Below are positions 37,446 to 47,615 of a stretch of 64,000 nucleotides of DNA, piece by piece (the stretch's first letter is position 1; the number at the start of each line of letters is the position of its first letter). The notes under the pieces are model-generated. The model worked only from the letters and a program-made list of their open reading frames with translations. It had not been told where the DNA came from and ran no database searches. Where the stretch lies: NCBI GenBank assembly GCA_016899975.1, contig JACJJN010000016.1, positions 1-64,000 on the forward strand, in the 5' to 3' direction. The stretch is from Lacrimispora saccharolytica (GTDB lineage: Bacteria; Bacillota; Clostridia; Lachnospirales; Lachnospiraceae). A program made the position numbers and the translations under genes.

Positions 37446-37847
37446 CTACCAAACGAACGCCAGGACTTCTCCGCCGACCTGAAGCTTGCGGGCCTCTTTG
37501 TCGGTGATCACGCCTTTGTTTGTGGACAGGATTGCGATTCCCAGACCGCCCAGTACTCTCGGCAGCTCATCCTTGCCAGCGTAGATACGCAGACCCGGTT
37601 TGGAGATTCTCTTTAATCCTGTGATGATCTTTTCATTCTTATCAGCGCCGTATTTCAGGGTGATGTGAATGGTCTTGAAGGAACCTTCATCTACAAGATC
37701 ATACTTTTCGATATATCCTTCGTTTACAAGGATATCAGCAATAGCGATTTTCATTTTAGATGCAGGTACATCTACTGTATCATGTTTTGCAGTATTTGCA
37801 TTACGGATTCTTGTAAGCATATCTGCAATCGGATCACTCATAGTCAT
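37446..37847 (-). CDS. rpsH: 30S ribosomal protein S8
   Basis: The 133-residue protein begins [18 protein letters not shown] and ends with [33 protein letters not shown], the S8 signature region. S8 binds the 16S central domain and represses spc translation in some bacteria. Confidence 0.98.
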   Translation of the reverse strand: MTMSDPIADMLTRIRNANTAKHDTVDVPASKMKIAIADILVNEGYIEKYDLVDEGSFKTIHITLKYGADKNEKIITGLKRISKPGLRIYAGKDELPRVLGGLGIAILSTNKGVITDKEARKLQVGGEVLAFVW

Positions 37848-37871
37848 TTGAATTTGCCTCCTTCTTATATT

Positions 37872-38057
37872 TTACCAGCTTGCCTTCTTAACACCAGGAA
37901 TCTGGCCTTTATATGCTAATTCACGGAAGCAGATTCTGCAGATTCCGTATTTTCTCAGATAAGCATGTGGACGACCACAAATTCTGCAGCGATTGTATTC
38001 TCTTGTGGAGAATTTCTGTTTGCGCTGCTGTTTGATTTTCATTGCTGTCTTAGCCAT
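37872..38057 (-). CDS. rpsZ: 30S ribosomal protein S14, zinc type
   Basis: The 61-residue protein [20 protein letters not shown] contains [20 protein letters not shown], with four cysteines for zinc. This is the short type Z S14 usual in Firmicutes. Confidence 0.97.
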   Translation of the reverse strand: MAKTAMKIKQQRKQKFSTREYNRCRICGRPHAYLRKYGICRICFRELAYKGQIPGVKKASW

Positions 38058-38075
38058 GAATCAATTCCTCCTAAA

Positions 38076-38615
38076 TTACTTTGCGAATGGCATATTGAAT
38101 AATGTCAATAATTCACGAGCTTCTTCATCGGTCTTGGCGGTTGTAACGAAGATTACATCCATACCTCTTACCTTATCTACTTTATCGTACTCGATTTCCG
38201 GGAAAATCAGCTGCTCTTTAATACCCAGAGCATAGTTTCCTCTGCCATCGAAAGCATTCGGATTTACACCACGGAAGTCACGTACACGCGGCAGAGCCAG
38301 GTTGATCAGGCGGTCTGCGAACTCGTACATTTTCTCGCCGCGAAGTGTAACTTTGCAGCCAATCGGCATGCCCTCACGGATTTTGAAGTTTGCCACGGAG
38401 TTTTTCGCTCTGGTCAGAACTGCTTTCTGTCCAGTGATCGCTTCCATATCGCTTACAGCTGCGTCCAGAAGCTTAGCGTTCTCCTTTGCTTCACCAACAC
38501 CCATATTTACTACGATTTTGGAGAGCTTCGGCACTTCCATAACGTTTTTATATTCGAATTTCTTCATCATTGCGTCAACGATCTGCTCGTTGTAAAGATC
38601 TTTTAATCTACTCAC
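38076..38615 (-). CDS. rplE: 50S ribosomal protein L5
   Basis: The 179-residue protein has [21 protein letters not shown] and [29 protein letters not shown], which define L5. It binds 5S rRNA and contacts the P-site tRNA. Confidence 0.98.
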   Translation of the reverse strand: MSRLKDLYNEQIVDAMMKKFEYKNVMEVPKLSKIVVNMGVGEAKENAKLLDAAVSDMEAITGQKAVLTRAKNSVANFKIREGMPIGCKVTLRGEKMYEFADRLINLALPRVRDFRGVNPNAFDGRGNYALGIKEQLIFPEIEYDKVDKVRGMDVIFVTTAKTDEEARELLTLFNMPFAK

Positions 38616-38635
38616 GGTTTGGCCTCCTCTCTTCC

Positions 38636-38944
38636 TTAATCAATCACTTCTCCGGTGGATTTCGCAACACGTACTTTCTTGTCTCCGTCCATCTTGTAAC
38701 CGATTCTGGTAGCTTTACCTTTGTGCAAGTACATAACGTTGGAAATGTCAATAGGAGCTTCTTTATTTACGATACCACCCTGCTGATTGGACATGGATGG
38801 CTTCTCATGCTTGGTAATCATGTTGATGCCTTCTACAACCACACGATTGTTCTTTGCATCAACGGAAAGTACTTTACCTTCCTTGTCTTTATCTTTTCCG
38901 GCAATTACTTTAACAGTATCACCTTTCTTAATTTTCACTGACAT
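38636..38944 (-). CDS. rplX: 50S ribosomal protein L24
   Basis: The 102-residue protein starts [20 protein letters not shown], a KOW motif, and has [12 protein letters not shown]. It initiates 50S assembly. It follows rplN by nine bases. Confidence 0.98.
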   Translation of the reverse strand: MSVKIKKGDTVKVIAGKDKDKEGKVLSVDAKNNRVVVEGINMITKHEKPSMSNQQGGIVNKEAPIDISNVMYLHKGKATRIGYKMDGDKKVRVAKSTGEVID

Positions 38945-38953
38945 GGCTACCTC

Positions 38954-39322
38954 CTATAATACTTCTGGAGCTAAGGAAACAATCTTCATGAACTGTTTCT
39001 CACGAAGCTCTCTGGCTACTGGTCCGAAAATACGGGTTCCTCTCGGAGTTTTGTCATCTTTAATAATAACAGCTGCGTTCTCATCGAACTTGATGTAAGA
39101 GCCATCTTTACGGCGAACGCCTTTTACGCTTCTTACAACAACAGCTTTTACAACATCACCTTTTTTAACAACGCCGCCTGGTGTTGCATCTTTAACGGAA
39201 GCAACGATTACATCGCCGATGTTCGCATATCTTCTTGTAGAACCGCCCATAACACGAATGCATAAGATCTCTTTTGCACCGGTGTTGTCAGCGACTGTCA
39301 GTCTACTTTCCTGCTGAATCAT
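38954..39322 (-). CDS. rplN: 50S ribosomal protein L14
   Basis: The 122-residue protein [20 protein letters not shown] ends in the usual [29 protein letters not shown]. It lies at the 30S-50S interface. Confidence 0.98.
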   Translation of the reverse strand: MIQQESRLTVADNTGAKEILCIRVMGGSTRRYANIGDVIVASVKDATPGGVVKKGDVVKAVVVRSVKGVRRKDGSYIKFDENAAVIIKDDKTPRGTRIFGPVARELREKQFMKIVSLAPEVL

Positions 39323-39354
39323 GCTGGTATTCCTCCTTTAGCATTCTGATTATC

Positions 39355-39612
39355 TTATTTCACTCTCTCAACGATTTCCACAAGTCTCCATCTCTTGTCT
39401 TTCGACAGCGGTCTTGTTTCCATAACTTTTACAGTATCGCCTACACGGCACTCGTTGTTCTCATCATGAGCTTTCAGCTTGTAGGTGCTCTTCATGATCT
39501 TTTTGTAAATCGGATGCTTTACGTGATCTTCGATTGCAACTACGATTGTTTTATCCATCTTATCGCTGACAACTTTGCCTACGCGGGTTTTTCTAAGATT
39601 TCTTTCTTCCAC
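39355..39612 (-). CDS. rpsQ: 30S ribosomal protein S17
   Basis: The 85-residue protein has [20 protein letters not shown] and [25 protein letters not shown], the S17 pattern. It binds 16S rRNA early in assembly. Confidence 0.98.
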   Translation of the reverse strand: MEERNLRKTRVGKVVSDKMDKTIVVAIEDHVKHPIYKKIMKSTYKLKAHDENNECRVGDTVKVMETRPLSKDKRWRLVEIVERVK

Positions 39613-39631
39613 GATCTTTGCCTCCTGTCAC

Positions 39632-39850
39632 TTAGTTCGCTGCACTTGCTTTTTCAGCAATAACAGTCTGAATTCTGGCAATATTCTTGCGAACCTCTTT
39701 GATTCGGCTTGTATTGTCCAACTGATTGGTTGCATTCTGGAATCTCAGATTGAAGAGTTCCTTCTTTGCTGCTACTAATTCTTCATTTAACTCAGCAGCT
39801 GATTTCGCTTTTAAATCTTCCACAAATTTAGTTGTTTTCACTGTTATCAC
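39632..39850 (-). CDS. rpmC: 50S ribosomal protein L29
   Basis: The 72-residue protein contains [21 protein letters not shown] and [15 protein letters not shown], typical of L29 near the exit tunnel. Its start overlaps the end of rplP by 23 bases. An in-frame later start is possible, but the [12 protein letters not shown] opening fits the family. Confidence 0.95.
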   Translation of the reverse strand: MITVKTTKFVEDLKAKSAAELNEELVAAKKELFNLRFQNATNQLDNTSRIKEVRKNIARIQTVIAEKASAAN

Positions 39851-40268
39851 CGCCTTCTAAGTCTGCACGAGAAACGATTTTACATTTACATGGTAACTTA
39901 TGCATGGCAAGACGCAATGCCTCGCGGGCTGTCTCCTCCGGAACGCCTGCAATTTCGAACATTACACGGCCCGGTTTTACAACTGCTACCCAGTATTCCA
40001 GTGTTCCTTTTCCGGAACCCATACGTGTTTCTGCTGGTTTTGCTGTTACAGGTTTGTCTGGGAAGATCTTGATCCAGACTTTACCACCACGTTTGATGTA
40101 ACGTGTCATTGCGATACGGGCTGCCTCGATCTGGTTGGATTTGATCCAGCAAGGCTCCATCGCTACAATACCATATTCACCGTAGTTGATCTTATTGCCT
40201 CTGCTGGCTTTTCCTCTCATGGAACCACGGAACTGTTTACGACGTTTTACTCTCTTTGGCATTAACAT
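39828..40268 (-). CDS. rplP: 50S ribosomal protein L16
   Basis: The 146-residue protein [20 protein letters not shown] contains [24 protein letters not shown], the L16 signature. Two ATG codons (40268 and 40262) are possible. It follows rpsC by two bases. Confidence 0.98.
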   Translation of the reverse strand: MLMPKRVKRRKQFRGSMRGKASRGNKINYGEYGIVAMEPCWIKSNQIEAARIAMTRYIKRGGKVWIKIFPDKPVTAKPAETRMGSGKGTLEYWVAVVKPGRVMFEIAGVPEETAREALRLAMHKLPCKCKIVSRADLEGGDNSENN

Positions 40269-40270
40269 AA

Positions 40271-40927
40271 TTATTTCTCGCTCCCTTCCTTATCAGCTTT
40301 GGTTGGAAGTACTTCGCCATTGTAGACCCATGCCTTTACGCCAACTTTGCCGTAAGTGGTATCTGCCTCAGCGAATCCATAATCGATATCAGCGCGCAGT
40401 GTCTGCAGCGGAATCGTTCCTTCGCTGTAGAACTCTGTACGAGCCATATCAGCTCCACCCAGACGACCGGATACAGATGTCTTGATTCCCTTTGCTCCAG
40501 CTTTCATTGTACGCTGCATCGTGGACTTCATTGCACGACGGAAGGAAATACGGTTTTCCAGCTGTAATGCGATGTTCTCAGCAACGAGCTGTGCATCGCG
40601 GTCTGGTCTCTTCACTTCTTTGATATCAACGATCAGTTTCTTATCGGTCAGTTTCTGAACTTCAGCTTTCACTTTCTCGATCTCAGAACCGCCCTTACCG
40701 ATTACTACACCCGGTTTTGCGGTGTAGATGATAACTTTTACTCTGTCAGATGCTCTTTCGATCTCGATCTTGGAAACACCTGCGCTGTATAATTTCTTCT
40801 TCAGGAATGTACGGATGTTGTAGTCCTCAACCAGATAGTCTGCGAAGTCGCCTTCTGCATACCATTTGGAATCCCACTCTTTAATAACACCGACTCTCAG
40901 GCCGTGTGGATTTACCTTCTGTCCCAT
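40271..40927 (-). CDS. rpsC: 30S ribosomal protein S3
   Basis: The 218-residue protein has [20 protein letters not shown], a KH domain with [17 protein letters not shown] and the C-terminal [31 protein letters not shown]. It lies at the mRNA entry channel. Confidence 0.98.
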   Translation of the reverse strand: MGQKVNPHGLRVGVIKEWDSKWYAEGDFADYLVEDYNIRTFLKKKLYSAGVSKIEIERASDRVKVIIYTAKPGVVIGKGGSEIEKVKAEVQKLTDKKLIVDIKEVKRPDRDAQLVAENIALQLENRISFRRAMKSTMQRTMKAGAKGIKTSVSGRLGGADMARTEFYSEGTIPLQTLRADIDYGFAEADTTYGKVGVKAWVYNGEVLPTKADKEGSEK

Positions 40928-40942
40928 GATATCCTCCTCCTA

Positions 40943-41329
40943 TTATTTCTCATCCAGAACGATGGTGATGTGGCTGTTTCTCTTCAGGATTCTGTAAGCT
41001 CTTCCCTGAGCTCTCGGATGAATTCTCTTCATGGTCGGAGCTTTGTTTGCAAAGCACTCTGCCACATACAGGTTCTCAGCGTTCATTCCGTTGTTGTTCT
41101 CTGCGTTAGCGATCGCGGACTCCAACAGTTTCTTGATTACGCTGGAAGCATATCTTGGGTTGTAAGTTAAAATTCCGAGTGCAGATGTGACATCTTTACC
41201 ACGGATTGCATCTAATACAAAACCAGCCTTCTGTGCTGACATTCTAGCATAAGATAACTTAGCAGACGGTCTGGTATCTTTATTAGCATTTCTTGCTCTT
41301 TTAATCTGACTTCTATGTCCTTTAGCCAT
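40943..41329 (-). CDS. rplV: 50S ribosomal protein L22
   Basis: The 128-residue protein has KLSYARMSAQKAGFVLDAIRGKDV and ending RIHPRAQGRAYRILKRNSHITIVL. Its long loop reaches the exit tunnel in the family. Confidence 0.98.
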   Translation of the reverse strand: MAKGHRSQIKRARNANKDTRPSAKLSYARMSAQKAGFVLDAIRGKDVTSALGILTYNPRYASSVIKKLLESAIANAENNNGMNAENLYVAECFANKAPTMKRIHPRAQGRAYRILKRNSHITIVLDEK

Positions 41330-41362
41330 TGCTAAAAAACCTCCTCTCTCAAATCATTCTAC

Positions 41363-41644
41363 TTAGCGAACGCCGGACTTTTTCTCGTCTTTTCCATGTC
41401 CTCTGTAGGTTCTGGTTGCAACGAACTCACCGAGTTTGTGTCCAACCATATCTTCAGTAACATATACCGGCACATGTTTTCTTCCGTCATGGACAGCGAT
41501 TGTGTGTCCTACGAAGGACGGGAAGATGGTAGAACGACGTGACCAGGTCTTAATGACAGTTTTATCACCGGAAGCATTTGCTGCATCTACTTTTTTCAGT
41601 AAGCTGGCATCTGCGAATGGTCCTTTTTTTAATGAACGAGACAT
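41363..41644 (-). CDS. rpsS: 30S ribosomal protein S19
   Basis: The 93-residue protein [20 protein letters not shown] has [39 protein letters not shown], the S19 signature. It is in the 30S head. Confidence 0.98.
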   Translation of the reverse strand: MSRSLKKGPFADASLLKKVDAANASGDKTVIKTWSRRSTIFPSFVGHTIAVHDGRKHVPVYVTEDMVGHKLGEFVATRTYRGHGKDEKKSGVR

Positions 41645-41656
41645 CGTTTATCCTCC

Positions 41657-42502
41657 TTATTTCGATAAAGCTTTTCCATCGCGTCTTCTTACGATGTACT
41701 TGTTAGACTGTTTGTTTTTCTTTCTGGTCTTCAGACCAAGAGCAGGTTTGCCCCAAGGAGTAGACGGGCCTGGACGTCCAATACCAGTCTTTCCTTCACC
41801 ACCACCGTGCGGATGGTCATTCGGGTTCATAACAGAACCACGTACAGTCGGGCGGATACCCATGTTGCGTTTCCGTCCTGCTTTACCGATGTTGATCAGG
41901 CTGTGCTCGCCATTTCCGATAACACCGATGGATGCGCGGCAGTCGATCGGAACCATTCTCATCTCGCCGGACGGGAGACGAAGGGTTGCGTACTTGCCTT
42001 CTTTTGCCATCAGCTGAGCGCCGTTTCCTGCTGCACGAACCAGCTGTCCGCCCTTGCCAGGATGAAGCTCAATGTTGTGTACCATGGTACCTACCGGGAT
42101 TTCAGACAGCGGCAGGCAGTTTCCAGGACGAACTTCCGCGTTTGCGCCGTTCATAACCTTCATGCCAACCTTCAGTCCTTCCGGAGCCAGGATGTATGCT
42201 TTCTCACCGTCTGCGTAGCAGATCAGTGCGATATTTGCTGTTCTGTTCGGGTCGTATTCGATAGATTTAACGACTGCCGGGATATCATCTTTTCTTCTCT
42301 TGAAATCGATGATTCTGTATTTTCTTCTGCTTCCGCCTCCGCGGTGTCTTACAGTGATCTTACCCTGGTTGTTACGGCCAGAGTTTTTCTTCAGGGACAC
42401 TACCAGGGATTTCTCCGGTGTGCTCTTTGTGATTTCTGCGAAATCAGAAGAGGTCATGTGTCTTCTGGAAGGTGTATATGGGTTAAATGTTTTAATTCCC
42501 AT
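41657..42502 (-). CDS. rplB: 50S ribosomal protein L2
   Basis: The 281-residue protein has [22 protein letters not shown] and the conserved C-terminal [23 protein letters not shown], whose His is important near the peptidyl transferase centre. Confidence 0.99.
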   Translation of the reverse strand: MGIKTFNPYTPSRRHMTSSDFAEITKSTPEKSLVVSLKKNSGRNNQGKITVRHRGGGSRRKYRIIDFKRRKDDIPAVVKSIEYDPNRTANIALICYADGEKAYILAPEGLKVGMKVMNGANAEVRPGNCLPLSEIPVGTMVHNIELHPGKGGQLVRAAGNGAQLMAKEGKYATLRLPSGEMRMVPIDCRASIGVIGNGEHSLINIGKAGRKRNMGIRPTVRGSVMNPNDHPHGGGEGKTGIGRPGPSTPWGKPALGLKTRKKNKQSNKYIVRRRDGKALSK

Positions 42503-42639
42503 TTTGTTTCTCCTTTCATGTCACTTCCCGCGGATTCCTGTCCGAAACAGTCCTCCGGGAAGTGCGCCAATGTTTATTCTCGCACTTTACATGTGCCTAT
42601 TTCTGCGTTTTGACTTTGCTGCCGGAATCAGATCTGGGA

Positions 42640-42939
42640 TTACAGTCCCTGGAAGATCTCGATGTCCTTGCTGTTCTCTGTCAGCGCAACAATTGCCTTT
42701 TTGGTTTTGGCTGTTTTTCCAACAACCATACCGCGGCGTTTTTTCTTTCCGTCCATGTTCATGGTACGTACATTCTTTACTTCTGTTCCTTCGAACATTT
42801 TCTCAACAGCTTCTTTGATCTGAGCTTTGTTTGCTTCCGGATGAACCAGGAAAGTATATTTCTTCTCGCCCATCGCGTTCATGCTCTTCTCTGTTACGAT
42901 TGGTTTCAGAATAACGTCGTAATATCTGATATCAGCCAT
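42640..42939 (-). CDS. rplW: 50S ribosomal protein L23
   Basis: The 99-residue protein [20 protein letters not shown] contains [20 protein letters not shown], typical of L23 at the tunnel exit, where trigger factor and SRP dock. Its ATG overlaps the rplD stop by one base. The 137-bp gap to rplB is modestly enlarged. Confidence 0.98.
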   Translation of the reverse strand: MADIRYYDVILKPIVTEKSMNAMGEKKYTFLVHPEANKAQIKEAVEKMFEGTEVKNVRTMNMDGKKKRRGMVVGKTAKTKKAIVALTENSKDIEIFQGL

Positions 42940-43559
42940 TATGCGTACACCTCCTCGATGGATGCAACACTGCTCTTGGTTGCGATTACGGTGTTGTATT
43001 TCAGCAGATCGAATACGTTGATGGTATTAACGGATGCAGTCTGAACGCCTGCAATGTTTCTTGCGGACAATACAACATTGTCACTGTCATCACCGATGAT
43101 TACCAGCGCTTTTTCAACCTTCAGGTTGTCAAGAACTTTCTTCATCTCTTTAGTCTTAACCTCTGCCAGTTTCAGCTCATCAAGAACGATGAATTTGTTC
43201 TCCTGAACTTTGCTGGTCAGAACGGATTTTAATGCTGCTCTCTTCTCTTTCTTGTTCATCTTGAAAGAGTAGTCTCTCGGTACCGGAGCGAATACTACGC
43301 CGCCGCCAGTCCACTGCGGAGCTCTTGTTGAACCCTGTCTTGCATGACCGGTTCCTTTCTGTCTCCAGGGCTTTCTTCCGCCTCCGCTTACTTCTGAGCG
43401 GGTTTTTGCTTTCTGAGTACCCTGACGATTATTTGCAAGCTGAAGCACAACTGCCTGATGAACGAGATGCTCGTTTACTTTCGCACCGAACACTGCATCG
43501 TTCAGTTCCATTGTGCCAACTTCTTTGCCTTCCATATTATATACAGATACGTTAGCCAT
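42939..43559 (-). CDS. rplD: 50S ribosomal protein L4
   Basis: The 206-residue protein has [36 protein letters not shown], the L4 tunnel loop. L4 represses the S10 operon in enterobacteria; whether that holds here is unknown. Confidence 0.98.
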   Translation of the reverse strand: MANVSVYNMEGKEVGTMELNDAVFGAKVNEHLVHQAVVLQLANNRQGTQKAKTRSEVSGGGRKPWRQKGTGHARQGSTRAPQWTGGGVVFAPVPRDYSFKMNKKEKRAALKSVLTSKVQENKFIVLDELKLAEVKTKEMKKVLDNLKVEKALVIIGDDSDNVVLSARNIAGVQTASVNTINVFDLLKYNTVIATKSSVASIEEVYA

Positions 43560-43585
43560 CTGTCATGTTCCTCCTTTCAACGAAC

Positions 43586-44221
43586 TTATTTGCCGGACTT
43601 AACTGTCTCTTTGATGGTGATCATGGACTTCTTCGGTCCAGGAACTGCACCTTTTACTAACAGTAAGTTGTTTTCTGCGTCTACTCTGACAACCTCCAGG
43701 TTCTGGATGGTGACTTTCTTGTTACCCATCTGTCCTGGCATTCTCTTTCCTTTGAATACCTTACTCGGATCGGAACAAGCACCGTTGGAACCTGCATGAC
43801 GGTGATATTTGGAACCGTGAGCCATAGGTCCTCTGGACTGTCCATGTCTCTTGATGGCACCCTGGAAGCCTTTACCTTTGGAGACAGCAGTTGCGTCGAT
43901 CTTGTCGCCTGCTGCAAAGATATCAGCTTTGATTTCCTGTCCTAATGCGTAGCTTTCTGCATCTTCGAATTTGAATTCTTTCAGATATCTCTTGTAAGAT
44001 ACGCCTGCCTTGTCAAAATGGCCTTTCAGTGGTTTGTTCACCAGCTTCTCTCTCTTGTCACAGAAGCCTACCTGAACTGCGCTGTAACCGTCATTATCAA
44101 CGGTCTTAACCTGTGTTACGACACACGGACCTGCCTGCAGTACAGTTACAGGGATTAATGCGCCGCTTTCGTCGAAGATCTGAGTCATTCCGACTTTTGT
44201 AGCTAAGATTGCTTTCTTCAT
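43586..44221 (-). CDS. rplC: 50S ribosomal protein L3
   Basis: The 211-residue protein [20 protein letters not shown] has the signature [30 protein letters not shown]. It is needed for early 50S assembly. A 200-bp spacer separates it from rpsJ. Confidence 0.98.
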   Translation of the reverse strand: MKKAILATKVGMTQIFDESGALIPVTVLQAGPCVVTQVKTVDNDGYSAVQVGFCDKREKLVNKPLKGHFDKAGVSYKRYLKEFKFEDAESYALGQEIKADIFAAGDKIDATAVSKGKGFQGAIKRHGQSRGPMAHGSKYHRHAGSNGACSDPSKVFKGKRMPGQMGNKKVTIQNLEVVRVDAENNLLLVKGAVPGPKKSMITIKETVKSGK

Positions 44222-44421
44222 TCCTTTTACCTCCTGTTTTCTCTACAGCGGAACACCGCATATGGGTGTTCATTCTAGCATACAGTTGATATAAGTGGAA
44301 CACTATGACCCGTTCCGGGATGTTGATTCCTTGAGAATGGATAGCTGTTCGGGGATCCGAACGCCATGCATCGTGTTGCTTCTATATCAATCCATTGCTT
44401 TCTTAATCAATGTGCTGGTTT

Positions 44422-44739
44422 TTATTTGTTTTTCATCTTGATGTCGATGTAAACACCAGCCGGCATTTCCAGTCTGGACAGTGCGTCTACTGTCTTCTGG
44501 GTAGGTGTGATGATGTCGATCAGTCTCTTGTGTGTTCTCTGCTCGAACTGCTCACGGGAATCTTTGTACTTGTGTACGGCACGCAGGATTGTTACTACTT
44601 CCTTCTTTGTCGGAAGCGGCACCGGTCCGCTCACCTTTGCTCCGTTTTTCTTTACAGTTTCGATGATTTTCTGTGCAGATGCATCCACTAACTGATGATC
44701 ATACGCCTTCAATGTGATTCTCATTACTTGACTTGCCAT
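44422..44739 (-). CDS. rpsJ: 30S ribosomal protein S10
   Basis: The 105-residue protein [20 protein letters not shown] has [39 protein letters not shown], the S10 signature. S10 (NusE) also acts in antitermination. The start at 44739 follows AAAAGGAGG. It is the first gene of the cluster. Confidence 0.98.
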   Translation of the reverse strand: MASQVMRITLKAYDHQLVDASAQKIIETVKKNGAKVSGPVPLPTKKEVVTILRAVHKYKDSREQFEQRTHKRLIDIITPTQKTVDALSRLEMPAGVYIDIKMKNK

Positions 44740-45011
44740 AAAAAAAGTCGCCTCCTTTTCGCACTTTACGAGTACGACAAGCGGTGACTGTACACTTACC
44801 CGTGTGTGTCTCAACGTTTCCACACGGTTTCTGCCTTCTTTGCCAGCTCTGCAGACTGGAGGATATCTTGCATATCCTTACGGCAGCTTGTTTAGTTTGT
44901 ACAGTGACTTGTCGCCAGTTTCTTAACTTGACATTCGCTCCACGGAAAACCTGTTACATTTATCTGAACAGCAACCTCGCGCTTCTTCGCTATCAATGTC
45001 ACAACATCTGC
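44740..45011 (-). promoter_or_regulatory. Structured rpsJ leader
   Basis: About 265 nt separate the promoter from rpsJ. Long-range complementarity exists between CGACAAG...TGACTGTAC (44774-44792) and GTACAGTGACTTGTCG (44917-44933), enclosing smaller hairpins such as GGATATCTTGCATATCC. Such a leader could carry ribosomal-protein autoregulation. No specific binding motif was recognised. Confidence 0.45.
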
Positions 45012-45040
45012 ATTATACAGGAAAGTTTTTGGGAATGCAA
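45012..45040 (-). promoter_or_regulatory. Promoter of the S10-spc cluster
   Basis: On the minus strand TTGCAT (45035-45040) is followed after 17 bp by TATAAT (45012-45017). The -35 context CCCTTGCATTCC is the same as at the rpmJ promoter (30518-30546). T-rich and A-rich tracts lie upstream. Confidence 0.8.
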
Positions 45041-45075
45041 GGGTTTTTTTGTTTTTTTTCAAATACATTTCGGAC

Positions 45076-45128
45076 GAAAGGAGTCCGGGACCGGCGGCGT
45101 ATGTGTGCGGCGGTCCCGGACTCCTTTC
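45076..45128. terminator. Strong hairpin between the SipW-like gene and the S10 promoter
   Basis: GAAAGGAGTCCGGGACCG and CGGTCCCGGACTCCTTTC form an 18-bp perfect stem. It lies about 95 bp after the stop codon of the gene at 45223 and just before the rpsJ promoter, so it should insulate the two. No clean T-tract follows on the minus strand. Confidence 0.65.
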
Positions 45129-45222
45129 TGGTTGTTGGGTGCGGTAGGTGAGGTGGGGCGGTGCGTTGTGGTTGTTGCGGTTATTGTTATTATTCTGATT
45201 ATTATAGTTATGTAGTTTGTTT

Positions 45223-46497
45223 TTATAGGATGTCGGAATAGTCCAGGATGGTTACGCCGGTTTCTTTGTCTTCGATGACTTCCGGGTGGTCGCCGGCTTC
45301 TTCGGCTTTTTTGAGGAGTTCTTCTGCGGTGTGGATTGGGATTGCCAGTTCGATGGGTTCCTCCTCGGATGGTTCTTCCTGGGGTTCTTCGGTTTCGGCT
45401 GAAGCGATTTCTTCGGTCTCTTCGGTCTCTTCTGTTTCTTCGCTGTCCGTTTCTGTTGTTTCTTCTATATTATTATCTTTGTTTTCTGTCTCTTCTTTTG
45501 CTGTCGCTGTAACGTCTGCGGACGGTGTTTCGTTTTCTTCTTCGTTCAGAAGTTCCCCTACTGCCTCTGCCAGGGAACGTTCCAGGGCTTCGGCTTCTTC
45601 CTCTTCTACGCTCTTCTTCGGAGCTGCCTCTCCCAGGGCTTCCAGGATCTCTTCTTTTTCTTCCTGCATCGGCGCCGCTTTCAGATGTCCGGTGTCAACT
45701 ACTGTGCTCTCTTCCGGTTCTTCCTCCAGATCTCTGATGATCATTTCATCTTCTTCTGTCTCTGCTGCTTCTTCACTGGCGGCTGCCGCTGTCAGGGTTT
45801 CATCCTGCTCCGGTTCTGTTTCGGTTTCTGCGGATTCTTTGACGGGCTTCTGCTCATCTTCTTCCACATCCTCCTCTTCGTCGTCCTCTTCTTCTGCTTC
45901 TTTCGCTTTTCGGCGCGCTTCTTTTTTCAGACGGCGTTTTTCTTTTCGGCTCAGAGGCTTTTCTTCTTCCTCATCGCTGTCTTCTTCTGCCTCATCGGCA
46001 TCTTTCTCTTCGTCTTCATCCTCGTCCTCATCGTCATCTTTTCTCCAGACTTCAGACAGGATAAACAGAATGATCAGAAATGCTACGCAAAGTCCCAGGA
46101 TGATAATTCCTTCTCTGCTCTGAAGGGTCAGGGAAAGCATTCCGATCACCGGAACCGTCAATGCGACTTTCTGAACTCCGCCGGTCAGCTGCAGGTCTGT
46201 GGTATTTCCGCTGACCTCGTCGGTTACCGTATAAGTGGAAGTGTCCGCCGCGATGGAGGATACGGTATATATGTAGCTTCCGTTGCTGTCCTCCTGCAGG
46301 ATCCGGTCGCCGACCTCAAGTTCCGTCGCCTGGGCACTTGTTGCGTAAGTCACGGAACCTCTGCTCAGATTGGTGTTTCCCGTTCCGTCAGATACCTTGG
46401 TCGTGACTCCCAGCAGTGGAGGGATCAGCAGCGCTCCCGCTGAAAGTATCGCGACCAGCAATACTATATTTACAATTGCTTTTAAGAATTTCGACAT
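45223..46497 (-). CDS. Acidic membrane protein with SipW-like signal-peptidase fold
   Basis: The 424-residue protein has a membrane helix at about 6-28 and an extracellular segment (about 30-130). Then come a second helix (about 128-148) and a cytoplasmic tail of nearly 280 residues dominated by Glu and Asp. The extracellular segment, with LSRGSVTYATSAQATELEVGDRILQ, IYTVSSI, a late VALTVPVIGML and the second helix, follows the outline of SipW-type signal peptidases. The catalytic SGSMEP motif is missing, so it is probably not a peptidase. The tail ends in IEDKETGVTILDYSDIL. AAGGAG precedes the start. It stands alone upstream of the ribosomal cluster. Function is unknown. Confidence 0.6.
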   Translation of the reverse strand: MSKFLKAIVNIVLLVAILSAGALLIPPLLGVTTKVSDGTGNTNLSRGSVTYATSAQATELEVGDRILQEDSNGSYIYTVSSIAADTSTYTVTDEVSGNTTDLQLTGGVQKVALTVPVIGMLSLTLQSREGIIILGLCVAFLIILFILSEVWRKDDDEDEDEDEEKDADEAEEDSDEEEEKPLSRKEKRRLKKEARRKAKEAEEEDDEEEDVEEDEQKPVKESAETETEPEQDETLTAAAASEEAAETEEDEMIIRDLEEEPEESTVVDTGHLKAAPMQEEKEEILEALGEAAPKKSVEEEEAEALERSLAEAVGELLNEEENETPSADVTATAKEETENKDNNIEETTETDSEETEETEETEEIASAETEEPQEEPSEEEPIELAIPIHTAEELLKKAEEAGDHPEVIEDKETGVTILDYSDIL

Positions 46498-46740
46498 TTC
46501 TCTACTCCTTATTGGCTTCTTGCTGGTTTGTATTTTCGCTGTTGTTCATGTTGCTCCTGAACGGTTATCCCTATTTTACCATCGAATCTTTGGGATGTAC
46601 ATAGTTTCGTTCAGAATCTTTCGGGTTTTTATTATAACGCTTTTTTCTGAATAATGCAAGAATTGGAGAGAAATATGGATTTTTCCCCTTTAATATGATA
46701 AAATTTCTTTGGATTTTATACTGGAAAGGAGCAGACAACT

Positions 46741-47505
46741 ATGGATTCCAGAATAAAAACAATTGAAGACCTTTCACTGAACGCGTGGCCTTCTCACCAG
46801 ATGCAGATCTATGATGGATGGATTCTCCGCTTTTCTTATTTTTATACACATCGTACCAACAGCGTCGAGCAGATCGGGCCTTCCCTTCTTCCGCTTCCGG
46901 AAAAAGTGGCTTACTGTGAGGATATTTACCGGAACTGGGGAACCCCCTGCATCTTTAAGATCAGCCCCCTGATCCCGCCTGAATTTGACCGTTATCTGGA
47001 GGACCGCGGATATGAGATTCAGCATACCACCCATGTAATGACCCGCCCTCTGGAAGATGACGCAGGGCTGGACCCGGCAGTCACCGTCACCACCAGCAAT
47101 TTCATTCCGCTGAAGTGGATCGAAGGACTTTTCGCCCTGAAAGGCACCACAAACATCATGCACCGCACGATCGTACCCTCCATGTACCGGGCGATTCCGA
47201 AGCAGACAATCTGCGCTTCCATCTGCGACGCTTCCGGAACGATCATCGCCACCGGCCTTGGAATTCTGGACCGGGAGTACATCGGGCTGTACGCGATCCA
47301 CGTCCACCCGGATTACCGGCACCGGAATTACGCCCGCTCCATCTGCCAGACCATTCTGAAAAAAGGACGGAGCCTCGGCGCCACAAAGTCTTATCTTCAG
47401 GTTGTGGACGGGAACGAAGCTGCCATCCGCCTGTACCGTTCCCTTGGCTATTCCCACTTTTATACCTACTGGTTCCGTGCAAAACCCGTCAACGGAGTGG
47501 AATAA
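46741..47505 (+). CDS. GNAT family N-acetyltransferase
   Basis: The 254-residue protein has a divergent N-terminal half (LNAWPSHQMQIYDGWILRFS, typical of two-domain GNATs) and a C-terminal acetyl-CoA-binding domain. That domain contains LYAIHVHPDYRHRNYARSICQTIL (motif A) and DGNEAAIRLYRSLGYSHFYTYWFR. The acceptor is unknown. AAAGGAG precedes the ATG. Confidence 0.88.
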   Translation: MDSRIKTIEDLSLNAWPSHQMQIYDGWILRFSYFYTHRTNSVEQIGPSLLPLPEKVAYCEDIYRNWGTPCIFKISPLIPPEFDRYLEDRGYEIQHTTHVMTRPLEDDAGLDPAVTVTTSNFIPLKWIEGLFALKGTTNIMHRTIVPSMYRAIPKQTICASICDASGTIIATGLGILDREYIGLYAIHVHPDYRHRNYARSICQTILKKGRSLGATKSYLQVVDGNEAAIRLYRSLGYSHFYTYWFRAKPVNGVE

Positions 47506-47510
47506 AAAAA

Positions 47511-47548
47511 CAGGAGAAAAGATCAGCAAAAACATCTCTTTTCTCCTG
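47511..47548 (-). terminator. Terminator after the HPr-like gene
   Basis: CAGGAGAAAAGA pairs with TCTTTTCTCCTG. On the minus strand the stem is followed by TTTTTTTATT, an ideal intrinsic terminator for the minus-strand genes. It sits six bases after the GNAT stop codon and may work both ways. Confidence 0.85.
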
Positions 47549-47615
47549 CTTCCTCTGTATTCACGCATCAAACACTTTTTCTCTTTCTTCTGTTTCTGTA
47601 CTGTGCATGCATGTT

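Noticed and set aside
45248-46123. A serine-rich open frame opposite the acidic SipW-like protein
   Set aside because: Runs of Glu/Asp codons read backwards give Ser and Phe-rich sequence; it is a shadow of the acidic tail.
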